DNA from: an uncultured Lachnospiraceae bacterium
Lineage (GTDB): Bacteria; Bacillota; Clostridia; Lachnospirales; Lachnospiraceae
Direction of reading: 5' to 3'
Assembly (NCBI GenBank): GCA_946558465.1
Contig: CAMNTM010000001.1
Span: 248,001-312,000 of the forward strand
Length of the DNA: 64,000 nucleotides
Notes under the pieces: generated by a model
Seen by the model: the letters and a program-made list of their open reading frames with translations, nothing else
What the model was told of the DNA's origin: nothing
The model's database searches: none
Part shown: positions 44,732 through 53,180 of the stretch, one piece after another
How the letters are laid out: the number at the start of each line of letters is the position of its first letter
Position numbering within the stretch: position 1 is the first letter of the stretch
Made by a program: the position numbers and the translations under genes

Positions 44732-45511
44732 TTACTTCTTTTCCTTTTCCATCGCCTCTGCTACAGAAGCTTCACAACTTCTCATTGCTTGGATTGTCTT
44801 ATCAAAAAGCTCGTCCATCTCCCAGCCCAGTCTTTCTGCTCCCTGGGAGATAATCTCTCTTGAGCAGCCTGCTGCAAACCGCTTATCTTTAAACTTCTTT
44901 TTCAGACTTTTAACCTCCATATCCATCGTACTCTTTGACGGCCGCATCAAAGCGCAGGACCAGATTAAGCCTGTTAATTCGTCAGAAGCGAAAAGCACCT
45001 TTTCCATCTCAAGCCTCGGCTCCTCTTCGCTGCAGATTCCATAGCCGTGAGAGCAGACAGCATAGATCATATCCTCGCTTACGCCTGCCTCCCGCAGAAG
45101 CTCCGGCGCCCTTTTACAATGTTCCTCCGGATAAAGTTCAAAATCAATATCGTGGAGAAGCCCGGTAATTCCCCAGAACTCTTCCTCATCTGCATAGCCA
45201 AGCTCCTTTGCGTACCAGCGCATTACACCTTCAACCGTCAGCGCATGCTGAAGATGAAAGGACTCCTTATTGTATTTTTTAAGCAGCTTCCATGCCTGTT
45301 CACGGGTAATATTGCTTTTCTTTGCCGCATGACCTGCTTCTTTTTTCTCTGATTTTATATTATCCTTTGCAGGATTGGAGGATTTTTTATCTAAAGACTT
45401 CATTGTCGGGATTTCCGTGGGAGGAATGATACCCCCTGATTTATCCTGCTTTTCCCTGACTTTGTTTATCCAAATCGGCTTCATTGTTTCACATAACCTA
45501 TCATAAATCAT
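44732..45511 (-). CDS. HD-domain phosphohydrolase, start altered by the adjacent mobile element
   Basis: Up to 259 aa. The HD domain is clear: ESFHLQHALTVEGVMRWYAK and GITGLLHDIDFELYPEEH give the H...HD pattern, then CSHGYG and ASDELTGLIW. Members hydrolyse phosphate esters such as nucleotides. The core begins near SNITREQAWKLL; the roughly 65 residues before it are unusual (DKSGGIIPPTEIPTMKS) and have no good ribosome site, with in-frame ATGs at 45511, 45484 and 45403. They probably come at least partly from the end of the conjugative element, so the native start may be lost. Confidence 0.75.
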   Translation of the reverse strand: MIYDRLCETMKPIWINKVREKQDKSGGIIPPTEIPTMKSLDKKSSNPAKDNIKSEKKEAGHAAKKSNITREQAWKLLKKYNKESFHLQHALTVEGVMRWYAKELGYADEEEFWGITGLLHDIDFELYPEEHCKRAPELLREAGVSEDMIYAVCSHGYGICSEEEPRLEMEKVLFASDELTGLIWSCALMRPSKSTMDMEVKSLKKKFKDKRFAAGCSREIISQGAERLGWEMDELFDKTIQAMRSCEASVAEAMEKEKK

Positions 45512-45696
45512 CGTATTCTGATTTGGTTTGTCGTAAAATCTGTCGTAAAACTCCGGGGGTGTTTACATTGTCCAGCAATGAAGCACCTTGCGGTTATGCC
45601 TGAAATACACACCCCATACCGATTGATTTCTTGTATAGTATAGCATATTTCTCTAAGAAAATCAAGGAGCCTGCCAACCCCGGCAAGCTCCTCTCT
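45512..45696. other. Probable end of the conjugative element (attachment region)
   Basis: This gap lies between the host-like HD gene and the integrase. It holds two direct copies of gtcgtaaaa (45530-45538, 45542-45550) at a 12-base period, as expected of integrase-binding repeats. The exact junction cannot be set without the empty site or the other end. An int terminator (45666-45691) also lies here. Confidence 0.5.
45666..45691 (-). terminator. Terminator after the integrase gene
   Basis: Arms ggagcctgcc / ggcaagctcc (one mismatch), loop 6, followed on the minus strand by TTGATTTTCTT, 6 bases after the int stop. Confidence 0.7.
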
Positions 45697-46965
45697 CTAT
45701 CTTATTTTGATTTTCCCTTCAAGTCCGGCGAAAGATTCCATTTTCTTTTCCTTTGTCGCTTCATTATATATGTCCATCGTTGTTGTAATATCGGCGTGTC
45801 CCATAATCTCCTGAATGACCTTAAGATTTGTTTCATTCTCGCAGAAGCGTGTGCAAAAAGTATGGCGGAGATTATGGCAGCTAAAATGCGGAAGCAGCTC
45901 AGGCTTTCTTCTCTCTTTTTTCGCTGCCTGTTCTTCTTGTGTGTTGTACGCTTTGATAATGCGGTCAAGCACCCGGTTTACCCCGTGTGGGGATAAAACC
46001 GTGTTATACCGGGATTTGAAAATAAAACCGGAGTACCCGTCAATCACGCTCTCGTTAAAGCCATCTTCCAGTTGCTGCTTATATTCGGTTTTCAATGCGT
46101 CCTTTACATCTGCAAGCATAGGGATAATCCGTTCTCCCGCTTTCGTCTTTGGCGTGGTAACGGCATAATGGCAAGACTCGTCCGTGAATTTGCGATAAAT
46201 CAATGTGTGGTTTACGCTGATGATATTCTGCTCAAAATCACAGTCCTCCCAACGCAGACCGAGAACTTCCCCTATACGGCAGCCCGTTCCCAGCATTGTC
46301 GTTATCAACGGAAGCCAATGGTTATATTGGTGGGACTGAGCCGTAAAATTGACGAATAGATCCTGTTGCCGTTCTGTAAGGGCGTGGCGTTTTGGTTTTT
46401 CCCAAGTGTGGCTCTTTTTAATTTCCGCCATCACGCCATCGGAGGGATTCAGCCGGATATACCCGTCACGAACCGCCGAAGTAAAAACAGGGTGTAAAAT
46501 CGTATTGACGATTTCCATACTGTTCGGTTTGAAGCCCTTTTCGTAAATCAGCGACATATAAAACTTCTTGACATCGCTGTACTTAATGACCGTGATATTT
46601 TTCTGCCCGATCTCCGGTCGGATATACTTATCATACATATAGATGTAATTGCTTCTTGTAGAATCTTTGAGTTCGTGCTTCATAGCAATGTACTCGTCCC
46701 AAAAGGAATTGAGCGTCATCTTCCTTGTTTCGTACACAAGAAGATTATCCTCCAAGTCCTTTTTGATCCGCTTTTCCATATCTCGAAGCGCCTCCGTTAC
46801 CTGCTTCCTCTCCGGTACACGGTCGGTTGCAACAAGCTTCCAGCTATATACCGAATGCCGTTCTCCGTTATTGTCAGCGTACTTAAATTCGTACTTCCCA
46901 TCGGGACGCTGCGATTCGCCTGCCCAAAGAACTCTGCCTTTGGAATCACGCCTTTTTTCTGCCAT
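45697..46965 (-). CDS. int: Tyrosine recombinase (Tn916-family integrase)
   Basis: 422 aa. The N-terminal arm-binding domain has RPDGKYEFKYADNNGER; a SAM-like core-binding domain follows; the catalytic part has TGCRIGEVLGLRW (Arg I), HNLRHTFCTRF (His-x-x-Arg) and GHADITTTMDIY (nucleophile Tyr). It integrates and excises the element. It lies at the very end of the element and is preceded by excisionase-like genes, with the start 15 bases after the first of them. Confidence 0.95.
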   Translation of the reverse strand: MAEKRRDSKGRVLWAGESQRPDGKYEFKYADNNGERHSVYSWKLVATDRVPERKQVTEALRDMEKRIKKDLEDNLLVYETRKMTLNSFWDEYIAMKHELKDSTRSNYIYMYDKYIRPEIGQKNITVIKYSDVKKFYMSLIYEKGFKPNSMEIVNTILHPVFTSAVRDGYIRLNPSDGVMAEIKKSHTWEKPKRHALTERQQDLFVNFTAQSHQYNHWLPLITTMLGTGCRIGEVLGLRWEDCDFEQNIISVNHTLIYRKFTDESCHYAVTTPKTKAGERIIPMLADVKDALKTEYKQQLEDGFNESVIDGYSGFIFKSRYNTVLSPHGVNRVLDRIIKAYNTQEEQAAKKERRKPELLPHFSCHNLRHTFCTRFCENETNLKVIQEIMGHADITTTMDIYNEATKEKKMESFAGLEGKIKIR

Positions 46966-46980
46966 AGTCCATACCTCCTT

Positions 46981-47244
46981 CTAAATCACATTGGTGCGAT
47001 CCAAGAACTTTTCAAATTCCTCCCGCCTGATAAATACACGGGAATCCTTCCATTGGATAAAGTCCTCGTCTTTATGTTCTCGTGTAATCCTTCTGATATT
47101 GGATTCTCCAATTTGAAAATACTTTGCCGCTTCTACCACCGTCAACAGCGACTTTTCCCATATCGGCAATTTCTTCAGCTTTTGGTTACACATTTCAGCG
47201 TTTGGATAACTTCTCTGAAATATTGGATTGTCCTGCTTATCCAT
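46981..47244 (-). CDS. xis: Excisionase (Tn916 Xis-like), copy 1
   Basis: 87 aa with a winged-helix core: PIWEKSLLTVVEAAKYFQIG, ESNIRRITREHKD and a C-terminal VFIRREEFEKFLDRTNVI, as in Tn916 Xis. It bends the element's ends and steers Int toward excision. Nearest to int and so the likeliest true excisionase of the three paralogues. Confidence 0.88.
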   Translation of the reverse strand: MDKQDNPIFQRSYPNAEMCNQKLKKLPIWEKSLLTVVEAAKYFQIGESNIRRITREHKDEDFIQWKDSRVFIRREEFEKFLDRTNVI

Positions 47245-47257
47245 TGCTTCCTCCTTA

Positions 47258-47626
47258 TCAAATTACATTGTTTTGGTCTAAAAACGCTTCAAACACTTTA
47301 CGCTTTACTAACAGCCTTCCTCCGGCTTTCAGCACAAACGGCTTAGTTCGATTGCTCATTACGAACTCCCGCAGTCTCGTTTCAGCAATGTTGTAATACT
47401 CTGCTGCTTCCTTTATCGTCAGGGCGTATTTTTCCCATACGGGAATCCGAAAGCTGCGGTCATCAACCTTTTTATTTCTCACAACGCCGTTATCGTGCGT
47501 AGTGACAATCTTTTTGGCTGCTCCTGTTGATGTAATGAACTTATCATCTTCGGTACTGCTTGGTTCTGCTTTTCTTTCATCTTCCACAACCTCGCTAAGA
47601 CCGGGAACATAAACATAGTTTTTCAA
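47258..47626 (-). CDS. Excisionase-like protein, copy 2, with N-terminal extension
   Basis: 122 aa. The C-terminal 65 residues parallel copy 1: PVWEKYALTIKEAAEYYNIA, ETRLREFVMSNR and KRKVFEAFLDQNNVI. The N-terminal 55 residues are charged and of no known domain (EDERKAEPSSTEDDKF). It starts 14 bases before copy 1. Its role may be to modulate excision or another promoter. Confidence 0.8.
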   Translation of the reverse strand: MKNYVYVPGLSEVVEDERKAEPSSTEDDKFITSTGAAKKIVTTHDNGVVRNKKVDDRSFRIPVWEKYALTIKEAAEYYNIAETRLREFVMSNRTKPFVLKAGGRLLVKRKVFEAFLDQNNVI

Positions 47627-47733
47627 TGCGGCGTCCTCCTTTTACATTTGTCCGGCTCGTGCCTTCCTCTCAATCATAGCCAGACACGAGCCTTTTAACA
47701 AATGTGCGAAGGCTGAAATCGCATACTTGACAA

Positions 47734-47952
47734 TTAAAGTGCGTTTATCTCGTTTAGAAACTTCTCAAACAACTTTCGCTTAATTTCAACCTTCACTCCG
47801 ATCCACAGCACAAAATCTGCCTGACGGTTTTCCCTTACCAATGTTCGCAGCCGATGTTCACCAATCCCGAAATACTCTGCCGCTTCATAAATCGTAAGGG
47901 CATATTTTTCCCAAACAGGCACATACGGCTTTGTAGTATTTGTATCTGCCAT
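47734..47952 (-). CDS. Excisionase-like protein, copy 3
   Basis: 72 aa with the same core: YVPVWEKYALTIYEAAEYFG, EHRLRTLVRENRQ and KRKLFEKFLNEINAL. It shares nearly all of its length with copy 2. A 107-base gap with no gene separates it from copy 2; the MazF-like gene ends 5 bases before it starts. Confidence 0.8.
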   Translation of the reverse strand: MADTNTTKPYVPVWEKYALTIYEAAEYFGIGEHRLRTLVRENRQADFVLWIGVKVEIKRKLFEKFLNEINAL

Positions 47953-47957
47953 ATGCG

Positions 47958-48509
47958 TTACCCCTTAGAGATACTCTTATCGTAAATCAGATAATCGTAC
48001 CCCATATTCAGACACTTATCACATTTGCACTTTTCTTTTGCAAACGGATCAAGCCGCCTTACGATATAAGCTGGATTGGATTTGTAGTCATCTAAACACT
48101 TGCTGCAAAGACAGCGAATATTGCCCTTATGCTTTTGCGGCTTATCCACCCATAAACCAAGCGCTTTCTTCAAGCCGTGATTCACTTTACGGAGCAGATA
48201 CTCGCTGTCAACAAATCCGATATACTCTACAAGTTCGAATTGATTGACTGTTTTCAGTTGTTCAAGCATAACCATTGAAGGCTCTTTGAGTCCAAATTTA
48301 TCGCCCAAGATAATATGGGAAGGTAAGTATCTCTTTTTAATAACCGATGTAAGAGCTGCAACAATCGTTGTCGTGCTTGCCTGATTTCCCTCATCGCATT
48401 GAACTACAAGAACAGGTCTTACCCCATTCTGAATTGATCCAGCATTACTTCCAAAGTCGTGCAGATAGATTTCTCCACGCTTCACTTTTTCTTTATTCTC
48501 TGTTTGCAT
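47958..48509 (-). CDS. MazF/PemK-like protein with Cys-rich C-terminal tail
   Basis: 183 aa. The N-terminal about 115 residues show the MazF/PemK fold pattern: KRGEIYLHDFGSNAGSIQNG, then VRPVLVVQCDEGNQ and IVAALTSVIKKRYLPSHI. This family is usually a sequence-specific mRNA ribonuclease. The C-terminal tail is unusual: CLCSKCLDDY and KCKCDKCLNMGY, four CxxC-like pairs able to bind zinc. No MazE-like antitoxin gene is adjacent, so it may be a regulator of the element or an adapted endoribonuclease. Confidence 0.8.
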   Translation of the reverse strand: MQTENKEKVKRGEIYLHDFGSNAGSIQNGVRPVLVVQCDEGNQASTTTIVAALTSVIKKRYLPSHIILGDKFGLKEPSMVMLEQLKTVNQFELVEYIGFVDSEYLLRKVNHGLKKALGLWVDKPQKHKGNIRCLCSKCLDDYKSNPAYIVRRLDPFAKEKCKCDKCLNMGYDYLIYDKSISKG

Positions 48510-48611
48510 AGCATTGACCTCGCATTTCCAAGATTAAGTGAAGGGGAGAGCCTTTATCCGGATTCAAAGCAACCCCTTCACTAATTTGGAATCAGTCGGT
48601 CAAATGACACC

Positions 48612-49190
48612 CTATTTTCGGAAAAAATCTGAAAAGACTTTCTTTATCTTTTTAACAGCCGCATTCAAATGTCTGTCAATGACCTGATGAGCCACGCCTT
48701 CCTCTTTGGCAATTTCCCTTGCACTTTTATTTGCAACATAGCAAGCTATGAGGTATTTATATTGCTTCTCGGTAAGACTTGAAAGAGCCTTGTCCAACAG
48801 CTTCATCTTCAACTGATAACGATTTTCTTCGTATTCTTCTGTTATCTGTTGCTCAACAAAGCTGGGAACAACGACCTCTGAGTGGAATATTCCTATCAGA
48901 TCATCGTCATATCCAAATGCGTCCTCGTTATTTAAGCTGCGCTTATAAAACTTGCTTTCATTTCTCCTGAACTCATATACTGCCTTTCCCTGTTCAACGG
49001 ACAGCAGCACGAACGGTATGTGGCGGGATATAATATCAGGATATTTTTCAAACAGTTCTTTTTCGGATAGTTCTGTAATGACTGCCCATTGTTCCTCGCC
49101 TGTGTATCCCTCATACTCATACTTCAAATTGATAACCTTGCACTTGTTCTGAAACTCTTCTTTCAGAACATCAAATTGACTTTTCGCCAT
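48612..49190 (-). CDS. Sigma-70 region 4-like regulator of the element
   Basis: 192 aa. The C-terminal third matches sigma region 4: ALSSLTEKQYKYLIACYVAN, KSAREIAKEEGVAHQVIDRHLN, with a helix-turn-helix. The N-terminal part is acidic and not a normal region 2. Like the orf7-type sigma-like proteins of Tn916 relatives, it probably regulates int/xis or transfer genes. A 15-bp inverted repeat lies just before its start. Confidence 0.85.
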   Translation of the reverse strand: MAKSQFDVLKEEFQNKCKVINLKYEYEGYTGEEQWAVITELSEKELFEKYPDIISRHIPFVLLSVEQGKAVYEFRRNESKFYKRSLNNEDAFGYDDDLIGIFHSEVVVPSFVEQQITEEYEENRYQLKMKLLDKALSSLTEKQYKYLIACYVANKSAREIAKEEGVAHQVIDRHLNAAVKKIKKVFSDFFRK

Positions 49191-49709
49191 TTTCTTTACC
49201 TCCAGTCTGAATTTTCAAAAATGTAAAAATTCAGACTGGAAGGCGGCGAACGGCAACCGACGCTATAAAAGCTCAAAATATCGCAAAATATAAAAACGCA
49301 CCTGCATAGCGACAAATTTCGCCGTGCAAGTGCGTTTGTTTCATTGTATTTATGGCATATCAGTTCAGTATGTAAGTCGAAATGCTCTGTTGTGGGGTAA
49401 GTGCTTTTTTCAATGAAATACTTTCTGATAATACCTTTGTAACAGTTTAATATTCGCTGCTCATCACAAGCAACGGAACGCCGAGAATAGTCCAGCGCAT
49501 TAAAAACCCTCCGATCCAAAAAAACTCAGAATCGGAGGGTGTAGGCATATTGAATCGCCCTGTCAAAACCTCGTTTTTTTTATTTGGCAGGGTTCAAGTT
49601 TCTATATAGTTCAGTGATTTTCGAACTGACAGTCCATTTATAATTGAATTGTCGTGCCATTAGAAAGATGGCACAAATCAGTATAATTATATATGGAGGT
49701 GGACTGTAA
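49191..49709. promoter_or_regulatory. Regulatory gap of the element with three hairpins and an operator
   Basis: Holds a 15-bp perfect inverted repeat (49201-49215 / 49226-49240) directly upstream of the sigma-like gene. A second hairpin (ccctccgat / atcggaggg, 49507-49539) and a weaker one near 49560-49596 follow. A 107-codon frame (49196-49519) crosses this region on the minus strand but shows no family and probably does not code. The layout recalls attenuation regions of Tn916-type elements, which is inference. Confidence 0.5.
49654..49687 (+). promoter_or_regulatory. Operator and -10 of the element's XRE gene
   Basis: The inverted repeat gtgccat-N7-atggcac (49654-49674) lies 7 bases before TATAAT (49682-49687), where the -35 would be. 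The XRE gene starts 23 bases later, so self-repression is likely. Confidence 0.6.
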
Positions 49710-50042
49710 GTGCATAACAAACCTGAAGTGCTTGGACATATCATTAAGACAGCTCGTGAAACCGCTGGTATTACCATAGAAGCGTTAGCAAACAAAGTAG
49801 ATATTACCGAGCGATACCTATACAGAATTGAGAATGAGGGCAAAAAACCGAGTTTCGATGTCCTACATAAGCTCGTCCGGGAATTAAACATTTCTGCGGA
49901 TTTGATTTTCTACCCTGAGAAGCCGTCCAAAGATTCCGAGGTAGAAAATCTCCTCCGTATGCTTTCAGCTTGCGATGAACGGTCGTTGGAAGTCATCAAA
50001 GCAACTGCGAAAGCTTTAATCAATACTGCACCCGAAAAGTAG
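49710..50042 (+). CDS. XRE family regulator of the element
   Basis: 110 aa from a GTG at 49710 (GGAGGT 9 bases upstream). The helix-turn-helix is HIIKTARETAGITIEALANK then VDITERYLYRIENEGKKPS (about 10-48). The C-terminal part is short and acidic. It is read against the surrounding genes and is followed by a strong bidirectional terminator. It probably controls the decision to excise or transfer. Confidence 0.88.
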   Translation: MHNKPEVLGHIIKTARETAGITIEALANKVDITERYLYRIENEGKKPSFDVLHKLVRELNISADLIFYPEKPSKDSEVENLLRMLSACDERSLEVIKATAKALINTAPEK

Positions 50043-50074
50043 CCGCAAGGCTGCTTTTTACTCTATATGAAGAA

Positions 50075-50118
50075 CAGAGCCGATGATCTTGTGGTTGATC
50101 ACAAAATCATCGGCTCTG
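50075..50118. terminator. Strong bidirectional terminator
   Basis: 13-bp perfect outer arms (cagagccgatgat / atcatcggctctg, 50075-50087 and 50106-50118) plus an inner ttgtg/cacaa stem, between the XRE gene and the convergent KTR gene. Confidence 0.75.
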
Positions 50119-50121
50119 CGT

Positions 50122-50295
50122 CTATGCGTCCGGCTCTTTGATGACTGTTATTTTCAATTTTTCTGCTTTAATCAATGTCTCCTGCTTACATTTTGGGCAG
50201 TACAGAGGAAAGTTTTTTAATTCTGTATCTTCCCGAATTTTGAGCCTTGTTTTGCTGTGGCATACTGGACAGTATATCCATTCTTCAATTTTCAT
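50122..50295 (-). CDS. Cysteine-rich KTR-domain protein
   Basis: 57 aa from the ATG at 50295, which overlaps the stop of the preceding peptide as ATGA. It matches the KTR family: WIYCPVCHSKTRLKIREDTE, LKNFPLYCPKCKQETLI. Two CxxC pairs suggest a zinc ribbon. Common next to resistance and mobile-element genes in Firmicutes; function unknown. Confidence 0.85.
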   Translation of the reverse strand: MKIEEWIYCPVCHSKTRLKIREDTELKNFPLYCPKCKQETLIKAEKLKITVIKEPDA

Positions 50296-50426
50296 TTTTT
50301 GCATTGAAATGCACACCCACTACAATTTCCATCACATTGATTCTTAGAATTTTTTCGTGAAAAAATAACAGCCAAAATCAAAAGACCGACTATAATACAA
50401 AGAATTGCAATACTCGCTATATTCAT
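50292..50426 (-). CDS. FeoB-associated Cys-rich membrane protein, 44 aa
   Basis: One membrane helix (IASIAILCIIVGLLILAVIF), then SRKNSKNQCDGNCSGCAFQC, a Cys-rich tail of the FeoB-associated family. AAGGAGG lies 8 bases before the ATG. It sits between feoB and the KTR gene, overlapping the latter by 4 bases. It may help deliver or sense Fe2+ at FeoB. Confidence 0.85.
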   Translation of the reverse strand: MNIASIAILCIIVGLLILAVIFSRKNSKNQCDGNCSGCAFQCKK

Positions 50427-50438
50427 ACTCGTGCCTCC

Positions 50439-52820
50439 TTACACAATCCCAATCGCTAATCCGATGCTATGAACAACAAAAGAAACAATCCAAGCGATTG
50501 CACATTGAATGATGACTGTTCCGACTGCCGCCTTTACTCCACCCATTTCCCGTTTTACTGTAGCAACAGCAGCAACACACGGTGTGTAGAGCAAGGTGAA
50601 TACAAGAAATACCACCGCAGTAAACGGCGTGAATAGTGTTCCGAGCAATGATACATCTCCGCCCAAAAGAACAGTAAGAGTAGACACTACACTTTCTTTT
50701 GCGGTGAACCCGGTTATCAATGCTGTGGAAACCCGCCAGTCACCAAAGCCTAACGGTGCAAATATGGGGGCTGCAAAACCGCCTAACAATGCCAGTAGGC
50801 TATTTTCAGCAGACTCGGCAACATTTAATTTTACATCAAAAGTCTGTAAGAACCAAATAACAATAGACGCAACAAATATAATGGTAAACGCTTTCTTTGC
50901 AAAACCTTTCGCTTTTTCAACGATTAGCTGCCATACGCTTTTTGCCGATGGCAGTCGATAGTTAGGAAGTTCCATAACAAATGGAACCGGCGTTCCCCGA
51001 TATTTTGTCTTTTTTAAGATAAGTGCGTATAGAATTCCGCAAATAATTCCCAAAGCGTATAATCCAATCATTACCAACGCCTGATACTTTCTTTCAAAGA
51101 AAGCTCCGACCATCATTGAATAGATTGGTAACTTAGCAGTACAACTCATAAAAGGTGTGAGTAGTATGGTCATCTTACGGTCACGCTCGCTGGAAAGTGT
51201 TCTGGTAGCCATAATAGCAGGAACGGAGCAGCCAAAACCGATCAGCATGGGAACAATACTCCTGCCTGAAAGACCAATTTTGCGTAACAGCCTGTCCATA
51301 ACGAATGCGACTCTTGCCATATATCCGGTATCTTCTAAAATAGATAAGAAGAAAAATAAGGTAACAATCGTCGGTAAGAAACTGAGTACGCTGCCTACAC
51401 CACTACAAATTCCGTCAATAACAAGAGAATGTACTACTGTATTGATTTCAGCTTTTGTGAGCAGGTTGTCAAGTAATACGACAATCGTATCAACGCCCAT
51501 AGCCATTAAATCAGACAAAGCCGCACCAATAAAATTGAATGTCATAGAAAATACAAATGCCATAATTCCAATAAAGCATGGGATAGCGGTGTATTTGCCT
51601 GTCAAAATCCGGTCTATTGCTATACTGCGCTTATGCTCACGGCTTTCGTGTGGACGCACAACAGTTTTAGCGCATAAGGATTCTATAAATGAAAATCTCA
51701 TATTTGCCAGCGCAGCTTCACAGTCAAGCCCTGTTTCCTTTTCCAGAACAGATATTAAGTGTTCAAACGCTTTTTTCTTTTCGGATGAAAGCGATAACCG
51801 TTCTTCAATTAAACGGTCATTTTCCACCAGTTTTGTAGCAGTAAAACGAAGTGGGAGTCCCTTTTCCTGTGCATTAGATTCCAGCATATGTACCGCTGCA
51901 TGAATACAACGATGGACAGAGCCTACCGAGTCGTGTTCATCGCTGCTCGCAGGACAAAAATCAACTCTTCCGGGAGTTTCCTTGTATCTCGCCACATGAA
52001 TTGAGTGATCGATCAGTTCTTCGATTCCCTCGTTTTTAGCAGCTGAAATAGGAACAACCGGGATTCCGAGGATTTCTTCTAACTCATTCACTCGTACAGA
52101 TCCACCATTGGCTCTAACCTCGTCCATCATATTCAGCGCAAGTACCATAGGAATTTCAAGCTCCATGATCTGCATAGTAAGATACAGATTGCGTTCTATA
52201 TTAGAAGCGTCAACGATATTGATAATTCCGTTTGGATAATTATTCATTAAAAAATCTCTTGTTACGATTTCCTCGCTGGAATAAGGGGAAAGAGAGTAAA
52301 TACCCGGTAAATCTGTCACAACGGCTTCGGGATGATTTCTGATAACGCCATCCTTGCGGTCAACCGTAACGCCGGGAAAATTTCCAACATGCTGGTTTGC
52401 GCCGGTAAGCTGGTTAAACAAGGTTGTTTTTCCACAGTTTTGATTACCGACTAACGCAAAAGTAATCTTGCTTCCTTCAGGTATCGCTTTGGCTTTGTCA
52501 TGCCTGTGATAATTTTTCGCCTTACCAAGTTCACCAACCCTTGGGTGTTCCATTGAAATTGATCGTTGTTCTGTATGGAGTATGGGTGTTTTTTTATGAA
52601 CCTGTTCTATTGAAATTTTACGTGCTTCATCAAGGCGCAAGGTCAGTTCATAACCTCTCAACTCAATCTGTATCGGATCGCCCATAGGTGCAATTTTTTG
52701 AAGTGTAACTTCTGTTGTGGGGGTCAGTCCCATATCTAACAAATGGTGGCGAAGTTCACCGCTTCCGTTTATAGATTGAATATAAGCACTTTGCTTTGGT
52801 TTTAATTCGTCCAGCGTCAT
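50439..52820 (-). CDS. feoB: Ferrous iron transporter, FeoA-FeoB fusion
   Basis: 793 aa. Residues about 1-75 are a FeoA (SH3-like) domain (HHLLDMGLTPTTEVTLQKIA); from about 120 comes the FeoB G domain with G1 GNQNCGKTT, G3 DLPGIYSL and G4 NMMD. The membrane part has two gate repeats (SVLSFLPTIVTLFFFLSILE; GRSIVPMLIGFGCSVPAI). It imports Fe2+, driven or gated by GTP. Fusion of FeoA with FeoB occurs in several anaerobes. Carried on the element with metal-exporter genes upstream, 18 bases after the ArsR gene. Confidence 0.93.
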   Translation of the reverse strand: MTLDELKPKQSAYIQSINGSGELRHHLLDMGLTPTTEVTLQKIAPMGDPIQIELRGYELTLRLDEARKISIEQVHKKTPILHTEQRSISMEHPRVGELGKAKNYHRHDKAKAIPEGSKITFALVGNQNCGKTTLFNQLTGANQHVGNFPGVTVDRKDGVIRNHPEAVVTDLPGIYSLSPYSSEEIVTRDFLMNNYPNGIINIVDASNIERNLYLTMQIMELEIPMVLALNMMDEVRANGGSVRVNELEEILGIPVVPISAAKNEGIEELIDHSIHVARYKETPGRVDFCPASSDEHDSVGSVHRCIHAAVHMLESNAQEKGLPLRFTATKLVENDRLIEERLSLSSEKKKAFEHLISVLEKETGLDCEAALANMRFSFIESLCAKTVVRPHESREHKRSIAIDRILTGKYTAIPCFIGIMAFVFSMTFNFIGAALSDLMAMGVDTIVVLLDNLLTKAEINTVVHSLVIDGICSGVGSVLSFLPTIVTLFFFLSILEDTGYMARVAFVMDRLLRKIGLSGRSIVPMLIGFGCSVPAIMATRTLSSERDRKMTILLTPFMSCTAKLPIYSMMVGAFFERKYQALVMIGLYALGIICGILYALILKKTKYRGTPVPFVMELPNYRLPSAKSVWQLIVEKAKGFAKKAFTIIFVASIVIWFLQTFDVKLNVAESAENSLLALLGGFAAPIFAPLGFGDWRVSTALITGFTAKESVVSTLTVLLGGDVSLLGTLFTPFTAVVFLVFTLLYTPCVAAVATVKREMGGVKAAVGTVIIQCAIAWIVSFVVHSIGLAIGIV

Positions 52821-52838
52821 CCTATCTTCACCTCGATT

Positions 52839-53159
52839 CTATTTTTGTAAAATATATTTCATTCCTTTTTCGATAGCCAGTTTCACATTCTGATCTGTTA
52901 TAGTATAAAATATCATTTTTCCTTCTCTGCGTTGTCTAATCAGTTTATTTGATTTCAAAATGTTTAATTGATGGGACACCGCAGATTGTGTATAGCACAA
53001 TCTGTCCGCCAGTTCACTAACGCAGGTATCATGCTCCATCAGCAGGAGCAAAATATGAATACGGGTGGGATTCCCAAGCACTTTGAAAAATTCCGCCATC
53101 CTATACATATCGTTTTTCTGCAATATCTCTGAAAAATGCTTGCTTTTTACTGTACGCAA
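52839..53159 (-). CDS. ArsR/SmtB family regulator
   Basis: 106 aa. Winged helix: VLGNPTRIHILLLLMEHDTC, VSELADRLCYTQSAVSHQLN, then RRREGKMIFYTITD-like sequence (RQRREGKMIFYTI). CVSEL places a Cys in the metal-binding helix as in CadC-type repressors. It lies between the P-type ATPase and feoAB on the same strand, so it probably responds to a metal and controls this module. Confidence 0.88.
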   Translation of the reverse strand: MRTVKSKHFSEILQKNDMYRMAEFFKVLGNPTRIHILLLLMEHDTCVSELADRLCYTQSAVSHQLNILKSNKLIRQRREGKMIFYTITDQNVKLAIEKGMKYILQK

Positions 53160-53180
53160 AGGAATACCACCCTCCTTAAC

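Noticed and set aside
49196-49519. 107-aa minus-strand ORF between the sigma-like gene and the XRE gene
   Set aside because: Crosses strong hairpins, shows no family, and has shadow-like composition; treated as a regulatory gap.
51157-51903. 248-aa plus-strand ORF
   Set aside because: Antisense to feoB.
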